Assembly: GCA_963708245.1 (NCBI GenBank)
Contig: OY970201.1
Coordinates: 5,394,001-5,458,000, forward strand
Direction of reading: 5' to 3'
Length of the DNA: 64,000 nt
Source of the DNA: CAVYXK01 sp963708245
GTDB lineage: Bacteria; Pseudomonadota; Alphaproteobacteria; Acetobacterales; Acetobacteraceae
Shown here: positions 51,211-61,681 of the stretch, one piece after another
Numbering within the stretch: the stretch's first letter is position 1
How the letters are laid out: each line of letters starts with the position of its first letter
The notes under the pieces: generated by a model
The model's database searches: none
Seen by the model: the letters and a program-made list of their open reading frames with translations, nothing else
What the model was told of the DNA's origin: nothing
Position numbers and translations under genes: made by a program

Positions 51211-51975
51211 CTACGTCATGATGGAAAAGCCGCCATCGACCGGGATTGCCGCCCCGGTTACGAAATCCGACGCCTCGCTTGCCAGGAACACCGCGACCCC
51301 CGCCATATCCGCCGGCACGCCCCAGCGGCCGGCGGGCGTGCGCGCCTCCACCCGCTCGTGCAGCCCGTCCACTTGCCGCCGAGCCGTGCGCGTCAGATCG
51401 GTGTCGATCCAACCTGGCAACACGGCGTTTACCTGAATGCCGTCCTTTGCCCAGGCAGTGGCCAATGCGCGCGTCATTTGCACGATGCCGCCCTTGCTCG
51501 CCGCATAGGGCGTCGCATAAGGCGCGCCGAACAGCGACATCATCGATCCGATATTGATCATCTTGCCGCGGCCCGCCTGCTTCATTGCCGGATACGCCGC
51601 CTGCGAGCACAGGAACGCGCTGGTCAGGTTGGTGTCCAGCACATGGTGCCACTCCTCCTCGGTATAGTCCTGCGGCATCTTGCGCACCGAAGTGCCGGCG
51701 TTGTTGACCAAAATATCGAGCCGGCCGAACCGCCGCGCGGTCTCGGCAACAAGGTCGAGGCACGCTTGCTTGTGCGTTACGTCCGCGGAGATGAACGCTG
51801 TCCGCGTGCCATGCGCCGCCAACAACGCAAGCGCCAATTCGGCCTTCCTCGCATTGCGCCCGACCAGCACAACATCCGCGCCGCAGGACGCCAGGCCCTG
51901 CGCCATGCCGAGCCCGATGCCCCCATTGCCGCCGGTGACGACCGCCACGCGGCCCTTCAGACCGAACAGTTTCAC
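51211..51975 (-). CDS. short-chain dehydrogenase/reductase
   Basis: A 254-residue SDR of the classical type. NAD(P)-binding VVTGGNGGIGLGMAQGLASC, then NNAGTSVRKMP, the Ser in NIGSMMSLFG, Tyr-Lys in YAASKGGIVQMTRAL and VTGAAIPVDGGFSI at the end. Similar enzymes reduce sugar acids (gluconate 5-dehydrogenase, 2-deoxy-gluconate dehydrogenase). It is paired with another SDR gene 18 bases upstream. Confidence 0.87.
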   Translation of the reverse strand: MKLFGLKGRVAVVTGGNGGIGLGMAQGLASCGADVVLVGRNARKAELALALLAAHGTRTAFISADVTHKQACLDLVAETARRFGRLDILVNNAGTSVRKMPQDYTEEEWHHVLDTNLTSAFLCSQAAYPAMKQAGRGKMINIGSMMSLFGAPYATPYAASKGGIVQMTRALATAWAKDGIQVNAVLPGWIDTDLTRTARRQVDGLHERVEARTPAGRWGVPADMAGVAVFLASEASDFVTGAAIPVDGGFSIMT

Positions 51976-51993
51976 GCGTTCCCTCCACCCCGG

Positions 51994-52737
51994 CTATTTC
52001 GTAATGAATCCACCATCGATCGTCAGCTCGGCGCCGGTGACGAAGCTCGCCTCGTCAGAGGCGAGGAACAGCACGCCATAGGCGACCTCGATCGGCTCGC
52101 CCAGGCGGCCCAGCGGCGTCTGCTCGATTTTGGCCGCGCGCCCGCCGGCATTGGTCGCATTCAGCATCGGCGGCATGTAGCCGGGGTGCACCGAGTTCAC
52201 ACGCACGTTCTGTGGCCCATAGCGGACCGCCGCGGCCTTGGTATAGTTGCGCACCGCAGCCTTCGAGGCGCAGTAACCCGGATGGCTCTCGTCGCCGCCG
52301 ACAATACCCATGATCGAGGAGATATTGACGATCGAACCGCCGCCGGTCTTCGCCATCTCCGCCGCGGCGAGTTTGGTGCCCAGAAACACGCTGGTCGCGT
52401 TCACCTCCATCAGACGGTGCCAACCGTCCAGCCCGTCCGGATCGCCCACCGAGCTGCCGCTGATGCCGGCGTTATTCACGAGGATATCCAGCCGCCCATA
52501 GGCGGCGATCGTTTCGGCAATCAGGCGCTGCCAGTCGCGCTCGGAGGTTACGTCCGTGTGGACGAAGAGCGCTTTGTGCTGGGTGGCACACAACTCGGCG
52601 GCCACCGCCTCGCCTTGCCGCTCCAGCACGTCGGCAATGACGACCTTTGCTCCCTCGCGGGCGAACAGCCTGGCTTCCGCCTCGCCCATGCCGTGCGCGC
52701 CGCCGGTGACGATCGCGACTTTTTCCTTGAGCCGCAT
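51994..52737 (-). CDS. short-chain dehydrogenase/reductase
   Basis: A 247-residue classical SDR. NAD-binding IVTGGAHGMGEAEARLFARE; NNAGISGSSVG; Ser in NISSIMGIVGG; Tyr-Lys in HPGYCASKAAVRNYTKAA; C-terminal VTGAELTIDGGFIT. Asp after the second beta strand (VIADVLER) suggests NAD rather than NADP. Start ATG 52737 (MRLKEKVAIV). Cyclopentanol or 3-beta-hydroxysteroid dehydrogenases are the nearest-looking group; no substrate is implied. Confidence 0.87.
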   Translation of the reverse strand: MRLKEKVAIVTGGAHGMGEAEARLFAREGAKVVIADVLERQGEAVAAELCATQHKALFVHTDVTSERDWQRLIAETIAAYGRLDILVNNAGISGSSVGDPDGLDGWHRLMEVNATSVFLGTKLAAAEMAKTGGGSIVNISSIMGIVGGDESHPGYCASKAAVRNYTKAAAVRYGPQNVRVNSVHPGYMPPMLNATNAGGRAAKIEQTPLGRLGEPIEVAYGVLFLASDEASFVTGAELTIDGGFITK

Positions 52738-52891
52738 GCCTTCCACCCCTCTATTTGTGCTGATCATTGGCCGGCAGGCGAGACGCCGCAACCGACGTCG
52801 CGGGCTAGTCCTCGCGCCGGCGTGTGTTCGTAGTCCATGGCGGGGATGCTAGGACGGCAGCTATCACACACCCAGGAAGGAGCACGGACCC

Positions 52892-53293
52892 ATGGCGGCC
52901 ACGATACCCGACGCTTTCCGCGACATCTTGGAGCAGAAGAAGGCCTTCGCCAACCTCGCCACGACGATGTCCGACGGTTCACCGCAGGTCACCCCGGTCT
53001 GGTTCGACTACGCGGACGGGCACATCCGAGTGAACACGGCGAAGGGACGCGTTAAGGCACGCAACATGAAGCAGGGCTCGCACGTGGCGCTGGCGATCAT
53101 GGATCCGGACAATCCCTATCGGTACATCCAGGTACGCGGAACCGTAGCGCGTGCGACCGAGGATGGCGCGGACGCACATATCGACTCGCTGGCCAAGAAG
53201 TATCTCGGCAAGGACAAGTATCCCTTCCGCCAGCCCGGAGAGCAGCGCATCATGTACGAGATCGTGCCCGAATCGGTGCACAGCATGGCGTGA
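52892..53293 (+). CDS. pyridoxamine 5'-phosphate oxidase-like (PPOX class) protein
   Basis: A 133-residue flavin or F420-binding split-barrel protein. Motifs: FANLATTMSDGSPQVTPVWF, IRVNTAKGRVKARNMKQG and YIQVRGTVARATEDGADAHI. It belongs to the TIGR03618-like PPOX group often labelled F420-dependent. No F420 biosynthesis gene is in the window, so FMN or haem are alternative ligands. ATG 52892 has AGGAAGGAG upstream. Stand-alone gene between an SDR and a DUF29 remnant. Confidence 0.82.
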   Translation: MAATIPDAFRDILEQKKAFANLATTMSDGSPQVTPVWFDYADGHIRVNTAKGRVKARNMKQGSHVALAIMDPDNPYRYIQVRGTVARATEDGADAHIDSLAKKYLGKDKYPFRQPGEQRIMYEIVPESVHSMA

Positions 53294-53306
53294 TCCGGCG
53301 GTCTGC

Positions 53307-53764
53307 TCAACGCTGGTCAGGCATCCATTCCCCCAGAACTTGTTCCTCGGAATACGCTGCCCCGGCGATATCGATCAACGGCTGCTCATCGTAATCCGCC
53401 AGCGAGGCCAGAACGAGGGATCGCACCGCGATGGTTTCATCATCGATCATTCGCCCGACTTCGCGCCGCAGGCTCGGGCTGGCGTCAAGCAACCGCTCAA
53501 TGCGGCGTGCCCGCCGGATGCTGTCACGCCAGCCCCTGCTGGTGCGATGGCGGGGGATGCTTGCAGCTTCAGCAGGTGCTCGATGACCGTCCCGATATGG
53601 CTGGCTAGCGCCCGGAGTTCGGCAGCACCTAAGCTTTCGAGCTCCTCGGCCACGTGGTCCCAGTCGATCGGCGCGTTCGATCCCTGGCGGGCCGCCGCGC
53701 GCAAGGCCCGTGCCTGCTCTTCGCTCCACAGCAGGAGATCCGTATCGTACCGACTGCCAAGCAT
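53307..53764 (-). pseudogene. DUF29 family protein, frameshifted
   Basis: From ATG 53764 (MLGSRYDTDLLLWSEEQARA) the first frame gives the DUF29 N-terminus with DWDHVAEELESLGAAELRAL and GTVIEHLLKLQASPA. Around 53535 it shifts into a second frame GWRDSIRRARRIERLLDASP, SLRREVGRMIDDE and YSEEQVLGEWMPDQR that ends at 53307. One indel in a GGGG run explains this. DUF29 proteins are of unknown role and common in Acetobacteraceae and cyanobacteria. Confidence 0.68.
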
Positions 53765-53890
53765 AGCTGCGGATGCAGAGTTTGGGCAGCCTGTCGGCAT
53801 TCTGTGTGGTAACATGCTACCACATGCCGAAGGCCTTGACCCGCCGCGGCCTTCCCGCCATAAGCCGCCGCTGGTTTCAAGGAACGCCCG

Positions 53891-54355
53891 ATGAAGACCA
53901 CCCTCTCGCTGAAGCCTGCGGAGGTCGCCAAGGACTGGGTGCTGATCGATGCCGACGGCCTGGTGCTAGGCCGCCTTGCCTCGATCATCGCCACCCGGCT
54001 GCGCGGCAAGCATAAGCCGCAGTTCACCCCCCATGTCGATTGCGGTGACAATGTCGTGGTGGTGAACGCCGCCAAGGTGTGTATCACCGGCAACAAGGCC
54101 GAGCAGTCGATCTTCTATTACCACACGGGCTATCCCGGCGGCATCAAAGGCCGCTCCATCCGCCAGCGGCTGGAGAGCAAGCACCCCGAGCTCGTGCTGG
54201 AAAAAGCGGTCGAGCGAATGATCACGCGCGGGCCGCTGCAGCGAAAGCAGATGAAGCACCTGCACGTCTATGCCGGGCCCGAGCACCCGCACGAGGGGCA
54301 GCAACCGAAGCCGCTCGACATCGCGGCGATGAATCCGAAGAACAAGAGGGACTGA
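53891..54355 (+). CDS. rplM: 50S ribosomal protein L13
   Basis: A 154-residue ribosomal protein. Conserved: DADGLVLGRLASIIATRLRG, YTPHVDCGD-like FTPHVDCGDNVVVVNAAKV, TGNKAEQSIFYYHTGYPGG, RMITRGPLQRKQMKHLHVYA. ATG 53891 begins MKTTLSLKPAEV. The rpsI gene follows after four bases. Confidence 0.97.
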   Translation: MKTTLSLKPAEVAKDWVLIDADGLVLGRLASIIATRLRGKHKPQFTPHVDCGDNVVVVNAAKVCITGNKAEQSIFYYHTGYPGGIKGRSIRQRLESKHPELVLEKAVERMITRGPLQRKQMKHLHVYAGPEHPHEGQQPKPLDIAAMNPKNKRD

Positions 54356-54359
54356 GCCG

Positions 54360-54860
54360 ATGTCCGGAACCCAGCCGACCCGTACCGGCACGCTCGCCGA
54401 CCTGAAGGACCTTGCGGTCGCCACCGGCGCGGTGCAGCCGGAGCGCCCGAAAGTCGAGCCGAAGCGCGACGCACTCGGCCGCTCCTACGCCACTGGCCGG
54501 CGCAAGGACGCGGTGGCGCGGGTGTGGGTGAAGCCGGGCAAGGGCGGGATCACGGTGAACGGCAAACCGGCGGCGCAGTATTTCGCCCGCCCGGTGCTGC
54601 GCATGCTGATCACTCAGCCGTTCCTGGTGGCGGACCGCTACAACCAGTTCGACGTGGTCTGCACCGTCGCTGGCGGCGGCCTGTCCGGTCAGGCGGGCGC
54701 GGTGCGGCATGGCATCAGCCGGGCACTGACCAACTACGAGCCGGACCTGCGGGGGATCCTGAAGGTGGCCGGGTTCCTGACCCGCAATTCGCGCGTTGTC
54801 GAGCGCAAGAAATACGGCCGCAAGAAGGCCCGCCGCAGCTTCCAGTTCAGCAAGCGGTAG
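54360..54860 (+). CDS. rpsI: 30S ribosomal protein S9
   Basis: A 166-residue S9 with a ~40-residue N-terminal extension, as in other alphaproteobacteria. The core starts at SYATGRRKDAVARVWVKPG; then GKPAAQYFARPVLRMLITQP, GGGLSGQAGAVRHGISRAL and the basic tail KKYGRKKARRSFQFSKR that reaches the decoding site. Confidence 0.97.
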   Translation: MSGTQPTRTGTLADLKDLAVATGAVQPERPKVEPKRDALGRSYATGRRKDAVARVWVKPGKGGITVNGKPAAQYFARPVLRMLITQPFLVADRYNQFDVVCTVAGGGLSGQAGAVRHGISRALTNYEPDLRGILKVAGFLTRNSRVVERKKYGRKKARRSFQFSKR

Positions 54861-54911
54861 GTTGTCGGGGCCGATCCCCGGACCTAGTCTTCGATGGAAC
54901 TGGAGGACCGG

Positions 54912-55841
54912 ATGGCAGACAGGCCAATCGTGTTCATCGACGGCGAGGCCGGCACCACCGGCTTTGGCATTCGTGACCGGTTGCTGGCGCTGCGCAGCAT
55001 CGAGTTGCGCAGCCTGCCGGCGGATCGCCGCAAGGACCCGGCCGCGCGACGGGACATCATGGCCGAGGCTGATCTGGTCGTGCTTTGCCTGCCCGACGAT
55101 GCTGCACGCGAGTCCGTCGCCATCGCCGAAGGGCTGGGGAATGCGGCGCCCAAGCTTCTGGACGCCAGCACGGCGCATCGGGTGCATCCGGACTGGACCT
55201 ATGGGTTCCCGGAAATGGAACCGGGCCAGGCTGGGCGGATCGCTGCGGCACGCAAGGTGGCCAATCCCGGTTGCTACCCCACCGGCGCGATCGCCCTGAT
55301 CCGGCCGCTGGTCGATGCCGGCCATGTGCCGCCCGACTATCCGGTGACCATCAACGCTGTCAGTGGCTATTCCGGCGGTGGGCGCGCCATGATCGAGGCA
55401 CATGAGCGCGAGGCCGGCCCGGCTTTCGAACTCTACGCCCTCGGCCTCGAGCACAAACACATCCCCGAGGCTGAGCGTTATGCCGGGCTGAGCCGCCGGC
55501 CGATCTTCGTGCCTTCGGTCGGGCATTTCCGGCAGGGGATGCTGGTCTCCGTGCCGTTGCATCTCGACACGTTGCCCGGTCGGCCGAGCGGGACCGACCT
55601 CCACACGGCCTTGGAATCCCGCTATGCCGGCAGCCGGCAAGTGCGCGTGGTCCCGCCTGATCCGTCCGGCAAGCTGGAGCCGCAGGCGCTGAACGGCACC
55701 AACCTGCTGGAGCTCACCGTCTACGCCAACGAGAAGCGGCGCCAGGCGGTGCTGGTGGCGCGGCTCGACAATCTGGGCAAAGGCGCATCCGGTGCCGCAG
55801 TGCAGAACCTCTCTCTGATGTTGGGTCTGCCGGATGCCTGA
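54912..55841 (+). CDS. argC: N-acetyl-gamma-glutamyl-phosphate reductase (type 2)
   Basis: A 309-residue NADPH-dependent reductase, third step of arginine synthesis. VFIDGEAGTTGFGIRDRL is the cofactor loop, LLDASTAHRVHPDWTYGFPE follows, and the catalytic Cys121 is in ANPGCYPTGAIALIRPL. Length fits the short (type 2) ArgC. The chosen ATG 54912 has GGAGGACCGG upstream; ATG 54894 would add six residues. It overlaps the next gene by eight bases, typical of the rplM-rpsI-argC order in Rhodospirillales. Confidence 0.94.
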   Translation: MADRPIVFIDGEAGTTGFGIRDRLLALRSIELRSLPADRRKDPAARRDIMAEADLVVLCLPDDAARESVAIAEGLGNAAPKLLDASTAHRVHPDWTYGFPEMEPGQAGRIAAARKVANPGCYPTGAIALIRPLVDAGHVPPDYPVTINAVSGYSGGGRAMIEAHEREAGPAFELYALGLEHKHIPEAERYAGLSRRPIFVPSVGHFRQGMLVSVPLHLDTLPGRPSGTDLHTALESRYAGSRQVRVVPPDPSGKLEPQALNGTNLLELTVYANEKRRQAVLVARLDNLGKGASGAAVQNLSLMLGLPDA

Positions 55842-56409
55842 TTTCCCGCTCGGGCGCGCCGAGTCACTGCCGCGCGGAATCGGACCGCTCTACGCGCTCG
55901 ACGGCATCCTGCCGCGTGTCGATCCCACTGCCTTTGTCGCACCGACCGCGGCGGTTATCGGTGACGTGGAGATCGGCCCCGAGTCCGGCATCTGGTTCGC
56001 CTGCGTGGTGCGCGGCGACACCAATTTCATCCGCATCGGCGCCCGCACCAACATCCAGGACGGCACCATCGTGCATGTGGATGCAGTGACATTTCCCACC
56101 ATCATCGGCGACGACGTCACGGTTGGCCATGGCGCGATCATCCACGGCTGCACGCTGCGCGACCGCGCCTTCGTCGGCATGGGTTCGACGGTGCTGGACG
56201 GTGCGGTGATCGAGGAGGGCGGCATGCTGGGCGCCGCTGGGTTATTGACGTCCGGCAAGGTGATCGGCCGCAACGAGCTGTGGACCGGCGCGCCGGCCAG
56301 GCTCAAACGGGTGATGGACGAAGAGGAACGGCGCGAGTTCGACCGCAACGCCGCCGAGTACCGGATGCTGGCAGCGCGCTATCGCGCGGGGTTCGAAGTC
56401 GGCCGCTAG
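55834..56409 (+). CDS. gamma-class carbonic anhydrase family protein
   Basis: A 191-residue left-handed beta-helix protein of the CamH/YrdA group. Hexapeptide repeats run from FVAPTAAVIGDVEIGPESGI to about 160. Metal-binding histidines are in IVHVDAV and VGHGAIIHGCTL; GRGDTN-like VVRGDTNFIRIGARTNIQDG matches the active-site surround. Carbonic anhydrase activity is not certain; some members lack it. It overlaps argC. Confidence 0.9.
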   Translation: MPDFPLGRAESLPRGIGPLYALDGILPRVDPTAFVAPTAAVIGDVEIGPESGIWFACVVRGDTNFIRIGARTNIQDGTIVHVDAVTFPTIIGDDVTVGHGAIIHGCTLRDRAFVGMGSTVLDGAVIEEGGMLGAAGLLTSGKVIGRNELWTGAPARLKRVMDEEERREFDRNAAEYRMLAARYRAGFEVGR

Positions 56410-56466
56410 CGAACGGCGCTGCCGCCGCCATATAAGGGACAGTTGCCTCCGAAAAGGAGCGGAACG

Positions 56467-57024
56467 ATGCTGCGGCGCGGTATGATCCTGGCCGGTCTGC
56501 TGATCATGATCGGCTGTACGCCGTCGGTCGATACGGCGTTGATGCCGCCCTCCAGCGGGCTTTCGGATCCGGCAAATGCCATCCAGTACACGAGCTGGGC
56601 CTTTGCCTCGCCCGCCAGGACACGCAACGACCCGATCGCCGCCGCCCGGGCGGTTGCTGCACTGGACTATGTTGCCGGGGTGCTGAACACGAGCCCTTCC
56701 TACCGGTTTTCAAGCCCTGTCATCAGCTCCGAGATGCTGGACGCGCGTCAGGCGGTTCGGCGCGAGTTGGGAATTGTACCGACCGTCTCTTCCCAGGCAG
56801 TGGTGAACAGCATGATCGCTGTCTCGTCCGCTCTGGCGCAGGGCAACCAGGCGGCAGCGTTGGCCGCGCTGAATACGCCGATCTTCAGCCTGGGCCCTGA
56901 GAAGACCCTCGCGGTCCTGACCAACATGCCCTTGATCCGGGAGGCCAATATCGCAACGTCCCAGGCGGAAGGAGCGCTTAATGGCACCTTCTGCGCGCTC
57001 GGCTGCTTCAATTCAGGGCTGTAG
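56467..57024 (+). CDS. putative lipoprotein
   Basis: A 185-residue protein. The N-terminus is a lipoprotein signal, MLRRGMILAGLLIMIGCTPS, with Cys17 as the acylation site, preceded by LIMIG. The mature sequence is helical and rich in Ala, Ser, Asn, with SYRFSSPVISSEMLDARQAV and a final two-Cys segment (GTFCALGCFNSGL). Start ATG 56467 follows AAAAGGAGCGG. Ends converge with and overlap the M81 gene by 12 bases. Function unknown. Confidence 0.75.
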   Translation: MLRRGMILAGLLIMIGCTPSVDTALMPPSSGLSDPANAIQYTSWAFASPARTRNDPIAAARAVAALDYVAGVLNTSPSYRFSSPVISSEMLDARQAVRRELGIVPTVSSQAVVNSMIAVSSALAQGNQAAALAALNTPIFSLGPEKTLAVLTNMPLIREANIATSQAEGALNGTFCALGCFNSGL

Positions 57025-58512
57025 CCGCAGTGGCCGCCGCCGGACCTCCGAGCGGACGTGTTGGAAATTGAGCGTCGCCGGATCCGCGACGACCGGGCCG
57101 GGCGCAATCGCGACGATGATCCGTTCAGCGATCGGCGCGAAATCGGCACGGAAATGTACCGAGGACTTCAACGCCAGGATCGGACAGTCCGCTGGCTCTA
57201 TTCCGGCATGGCGGATGATCGCCTGATCGAGTGCTTGCATCTTGCGGCTCACCACGATCACGCGTACGCCGCCGATATCGACTAGCGCGGTCGGGCCGAG
57301 ATTGGCTGGATTGCCGGCGCCCATCGGGCCGGTCAGCGTGAAGCGTCCATCGGTCAGCCGCAAGACTCGCGCGGTGCAAGCGAACGGCATGCCATCCGAC
57401 TTGCCGCCGAGCGACAGCGACAGCCCCGCGCCTTCCCCGCCGGCATGGCAGGCTGCAGCGCTTTCCGCGTCGTTGATCAGGCAGACCACGGCGCCGGTGG
57501 CATGTTGGCGTACCAACTCAGTCAGCAGCCCAGTGGTATCGCCATGGCCGCCGCCGCCGGGATTGTCCTGGGTGTCGGCCAGTACCACCGGCCGGCGGGC
57601 GCCGGCGGCGATGCGGCGCGCCTCGGCGACCGCTTCGGCGGCTGGCAGCGTGTCCTGCACGAAGTCCCTCTCGCGCGCCGCGACGAGGGCGGCGAAATCG
57701 CTCGCGGCGGCGTCCGCCGCCTGCTGTGTCTCGGCAAAGGCGGCCAGGGCCGGGCCGCAATCGGCGAAATCGGCGTACGGAAACCCGAAGCACCAGGCGA
57801 GTTCGGCGACACCCGGCCATTCTGCGAGGCGCGCCCGCTCGGCCATGACGTCCTGCATTGGCGCCATCAGCGTGCACTGGCTGCCGAGCGGGATCCAAAA
57901 GTCGAGTTGCCGGAACGCCCGCGCCCATGGGTGGCCACGTTCGATACGCTTCAGCAGGAGTCGCATGGCCTGTGCACCGGCCGCTTTCATATCGATATGC
58001 GGATAGGTCCGGAACGGCACAACGGCGTCGGCAAGTGTCACCATGGCGCGGGTGAGATTGGCGTGCGGGTCCAGACTGATAGTGAGTGGCATCGCCGTCC
58101 CGACGATCGCCCGCACGCGGCGCAGCAACTCGCCTTCGGCATCCGGAAAACTGTCGGCCAGCGCTGCGCCGTGCAGATCGAGATAGACGCCGTCGAGCGG
58201 CGCAGCCTCGAGCACATCGGACAGGCGGGCGCAGATCAGCGCGGCGACCCGTTCGAATGCTTCATCCTGGATCGGGCCAGCGGGCGCGGCGGTCGTCCAG
58301 GCGAGAGGTGCCAGGGTGGCACCGGCTGCCTCCCCCGCCGCAATCGCCCCGGCAACCGGCACCGAGGTGCCGCGTACCGCTTCGATCAACCCCGGTCCGT
58401 GCTGAAGTCTCGGGAACCCGCCCGGCTGCACGAAGTCGGGCCATGTGGTGGGACGCGGGGCGAAGGAGTGGGTCTCGTGCAGAAAACCGCCGACGGCGAT
58501 ACGAAGAGGCAT
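57013..58512 (-). CDS. M81 family metallopeptidase (MlrC-like)
   Basis: A 499-residue protein of the MlrC family. Motifs: RIAVGGFLHETHSFAPRPT at the start, DLHGAALADSFPDAEGELL, SLDPHANLTRAMV, YPHIDMKAAGAQAMRLL and VVLADTQDNPGGGGHGDTTG. These His/Asp residues are proposed zinc ligands. MlrC from Sphingomonas degrades linearised microcystin; most members have unknown substrates. Start ATG 58512 is well placed. Gene is single and convergent with the lipoprotein. Confidence 0.85.
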   Translation of the reverse strand: MPLRIAVGGFLHETHSFAPRPTTWPDFVQPGGFPRLQHGPGLIEAVRGTSVPVAGAIAAGEAAGATLAPLAWTTAAPAGPIQDEAFERVAALICARLSDVLEAAPLDGVYLDLHGAALADSFPDAEGELLRRVRAIVGTAMPLTISLDPHANLTRAMVTLADAVVPFRTYPHIDMKAAGAQAMRLLLKRIERGHPWARAFRQLDFWIPLGSQCTLMAPMQDVMAERARLAEWPGVAELAWCFGFPYADFADCGPALAAFAETQQAADAAASDFAALVAARERDFVQDTLPAAEAVAEARRIAAGARRPVVLADTQDNPGGGGHGDTTGLLTELVRQHATGAVVCLINDAESAAACHAGGEGAGLSLSLGGKSDGMPFACTARVLRLTDGRFTLTGPMGAGNPANLGPTALVDIGGVRVIVVSRKMQALDQAIIRHAGIEPADCPILALKSSVHFRADFAPIAERIIVAIAPGPVVADPATLNFQHVRSEVRRRPLRLQP

Positions 58513-58599
58513 GCGATTCCTCGAAGCTGGTGCATCGGGAGGATCGCAAGCGCCGCCGTTCGCGTCCACGGAAGATCGGGTTTACGAGGTCAGCTTGCC

Positions 58600-58908
58600 T
58601 CCTTCGCGACGGCGGCGATCGGCAGTGACAAGCTGCCGGCCGGCGGTTCCCGCGCGTCGATATTGATCGTTGTCGAGGCAAACCACTCGATCGTCTTGGC
58701 CACGCCCCGCCGCACCGATGTCCGCGGCGACCCACCCACGGACAGCGAGGGTATCCTGCGCGTGGACTTCGCGGAGCCGGACGAAAGACTGGAGCCGATC
58801 GAATGGGATGAGTTCTTCAAGACCTTCGACGATCGGAAACTTGCCTTCCTGCACCCCGCCGACGGGCGACTGAGCCGGTTCTTCAAGTTCGTCCGCCGAG
58901 AGGAGTGA
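58600..58908 (+). pseudogene. C-terminal remnant of an uncharacterised gene
   Basis: The 3' part of this frame reads DSEGILRVDFAEPDERLEPI, EWDEFFKTFDDRKLAFLHP, SRFFKFVRREE*. This pattern, ending in WDEFFxxFDDRxLAFL and SRFxKFV, is that of a small family of hypothetical proteins. No start codon with a ribosome site is found in frame, and upstream residues look like antisense to M81. It is likely a fragment. Confidence 0.4.
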
Positions 58909-58944
58909 CTGACGCCGGCGGTGCCGTTCAGTGAGCCGTAGCGA

Positions 58945-59795
58945 TCACTCTCGTCCGTCTTGGGCGATCCGAAACGGCGCTGCCAAATAAACTCCAAGCA
59001 CCCGTACTTCCGAGGAGAAAAATGAGAGCTCCTCCAATGCCCTCCGCAACGCCGGCTGCTCGGGATGGCCGTCGACGTCGCAGAGGAACTGGGTGGCGGC
59101 AAACTGGCCGGCCAGCATGTAGCTCTCCAGTTTCGTCATATTGACGCCGTTGGTCGCAAAGCCGCCAAGAGCCTTGTAGAGCGCGGCCGGTACGTTGCGG
59201 ACTCGGAATACGAACGTTGTCATCAGGTGCGGCAGGGCGGGGTCGGGCGTGTGCGGCTGGCGGGCCATCACATAAAACCGGGTTGTGTTGTGGGGCGCGT
59301 CTTCGACATTCGCCCGTAGCACCGCCAGCCCATAAATCTCGGCCGCCAGCGACGAGGCGATCGCCGCGTCCTCTAAACTGTTCCATTCGGAGACTAGCCG
59401 CGCGGCACCAGCGGTATCCGCCGCAACGACCGGCTGGATCCCGAGATCGCGCAGGAAGCGCCGGACCTGGCTAAGCGCGACGCTATGCGAGTGCGCGCGC
59501 TTCAACCCCTCGACCGTCGCCCCTTGGGGTGCTAGCAGGCAATGCTCGACGCGCAGGAACGCCTCGCCGACGACGAACAACTCGGACTCCGGCAACAGGT
59601 GGTGGATGTCGGGCACGCGGCCGGCCAGAGTGTTCTCGCACGGCAGCATGGCGAGCTCGGCCTGACCTTCGCGCACAGCTTCGATCGCTGCTTCGAAGCT
59701 TTCACATGGAAGCGTGTGCATCGCCGGATAAGCGGTGCGGCACGCCAGGTCGGAATAGGCCCCCGGCAAACCCTGGAAGGCGATCAGCTTTTCGC

Positions 59796-59799
<4 letters not shown>
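58945..59799 (-). CDS. pheA: prephenate dehydratase
   Basis: A 284-residue monofunctional prephenate dehydratase, converting prephenate to phenylpyruvate for phenylalanine. Catalytic domain: IAFQGLPGAYSDLACRTAYP, ELAMLPCENTLAGRVPDIHH, HSHSVALSQVRRFLRDLG, HNTTRFYVMARQP. The regulatory ACT domain includes KLESYMLAGQFAATQFLCDV, so feedback inhibition by phenylalanine is likely. The start overlaps the end of the ATPase gene upstream by 4 bases, making it the last gene of an oligopeptide ABC operon. Confidence 0.93.
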
Positions 59800-60784
<985 letters not shown>

Positions 60785-60785
<1 letters not shown>

Positions 60786-61681
60786 CACAAGCGCTTTGCC
60801 AGCCTCGGATCGAGTGCATCGCGCAGCCCATCGCCTACCAGGTTCACCGACAGCACCGTGACAGACAGGAAGATCGCCGGGAAGAACACGATAAACGGTT
60901 TGATCTGCCAGAGCGCGCGGCCCTCGGCCATGATATTGCCCCAGCTTGGGATGGTCGGCGGCGTGCCGGCGCCGATGAAGGACAGGATCGCTTCGTTTAT
61001 CATCGCCGACGCACCGGTGAACGTCGCTTGCACCAGCAGCACGGCGAAGGCATTGGGCAGAATGTGGCGCAGGATGATGCGCGGCAGCCGGGTGCCGGCG
61101 GCGATGGCTCCTTCGACGAACGGTTGCTCACGCAACGACAGCACGATCCCGCGGATCAACCGGGCGACACGCGGAAATTCCGGCACCGCCAGGGCGATAA
61201 TCACGTTCTGCACCGATGCGCGCGTGAGTGCCATCAGGGCGATCGCCAGCAGAATTGGCGGGATCGACATTAGCCCGTCCATCACCCGCATAATGATCGC
61301 ATCCAGCGACCGGCTGAACCCGGCGATTGCCCCGATCGCGGTGCCGACCACCGAGGCGATCAGCGCCACCACGAAGCCGACACCGAGCGAGATGCGTGCG
61401 CCGTACAGCACTCGCGAATAGATGTCGCGCCCCAGCATGTCGGTGCCGAACCAGTAAAGCGCCGAGGGGTCTCGGATGCGCTTGGCCGGTGCGATGGCGG
61501 TCGGGTCGGTGGTCCCGAGCCAAGGGGCAAAGATGGCGATGAACACCATTATTCCGAGGAGTGCCCCGCCGATCGCGATGGTCGGATGGCGGCGGATGAA
61601 GGTGCGGACGCGGCCGCGCCGGCGGATCGGCGGCAGTACCTCGGGCAGGGGCGCCGCGACAGGGGGAAAGGTCGTGCTCAA
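60785..61681 (-). CDS. ABC transporter permease, DppC type
   Basis: A 298-residue permease. The N-terminus has a first membrane span (IAIGGALLGIMVFIAIFAPWL), then GTDMLGRDIYSRVLYGARIS, the EAA-like loop near residues 190-225 (VEGAIAAGTRLPRIILRHIL), and FIGAGTPPTIPSWGNIMAEG. The start is a TTG at 61681 overlapping the TGA of the DppB gene (TTGA); no ATG is better placed, and AGGA lies 8 bases upstream. It pairs with DppB to form the channel. Confidence 0.9.

Noticed and set aside
57445..58600. Long open frame on the plus strand opposite the M81 metallopeptidase gene
   Set aside because: It is the mirror of a well-supported minus-strand gene, with Arg/Gly/Pro-rich composition and no motif. Only its final 60-80 residues resemble a real protein and are listed as a remnant.
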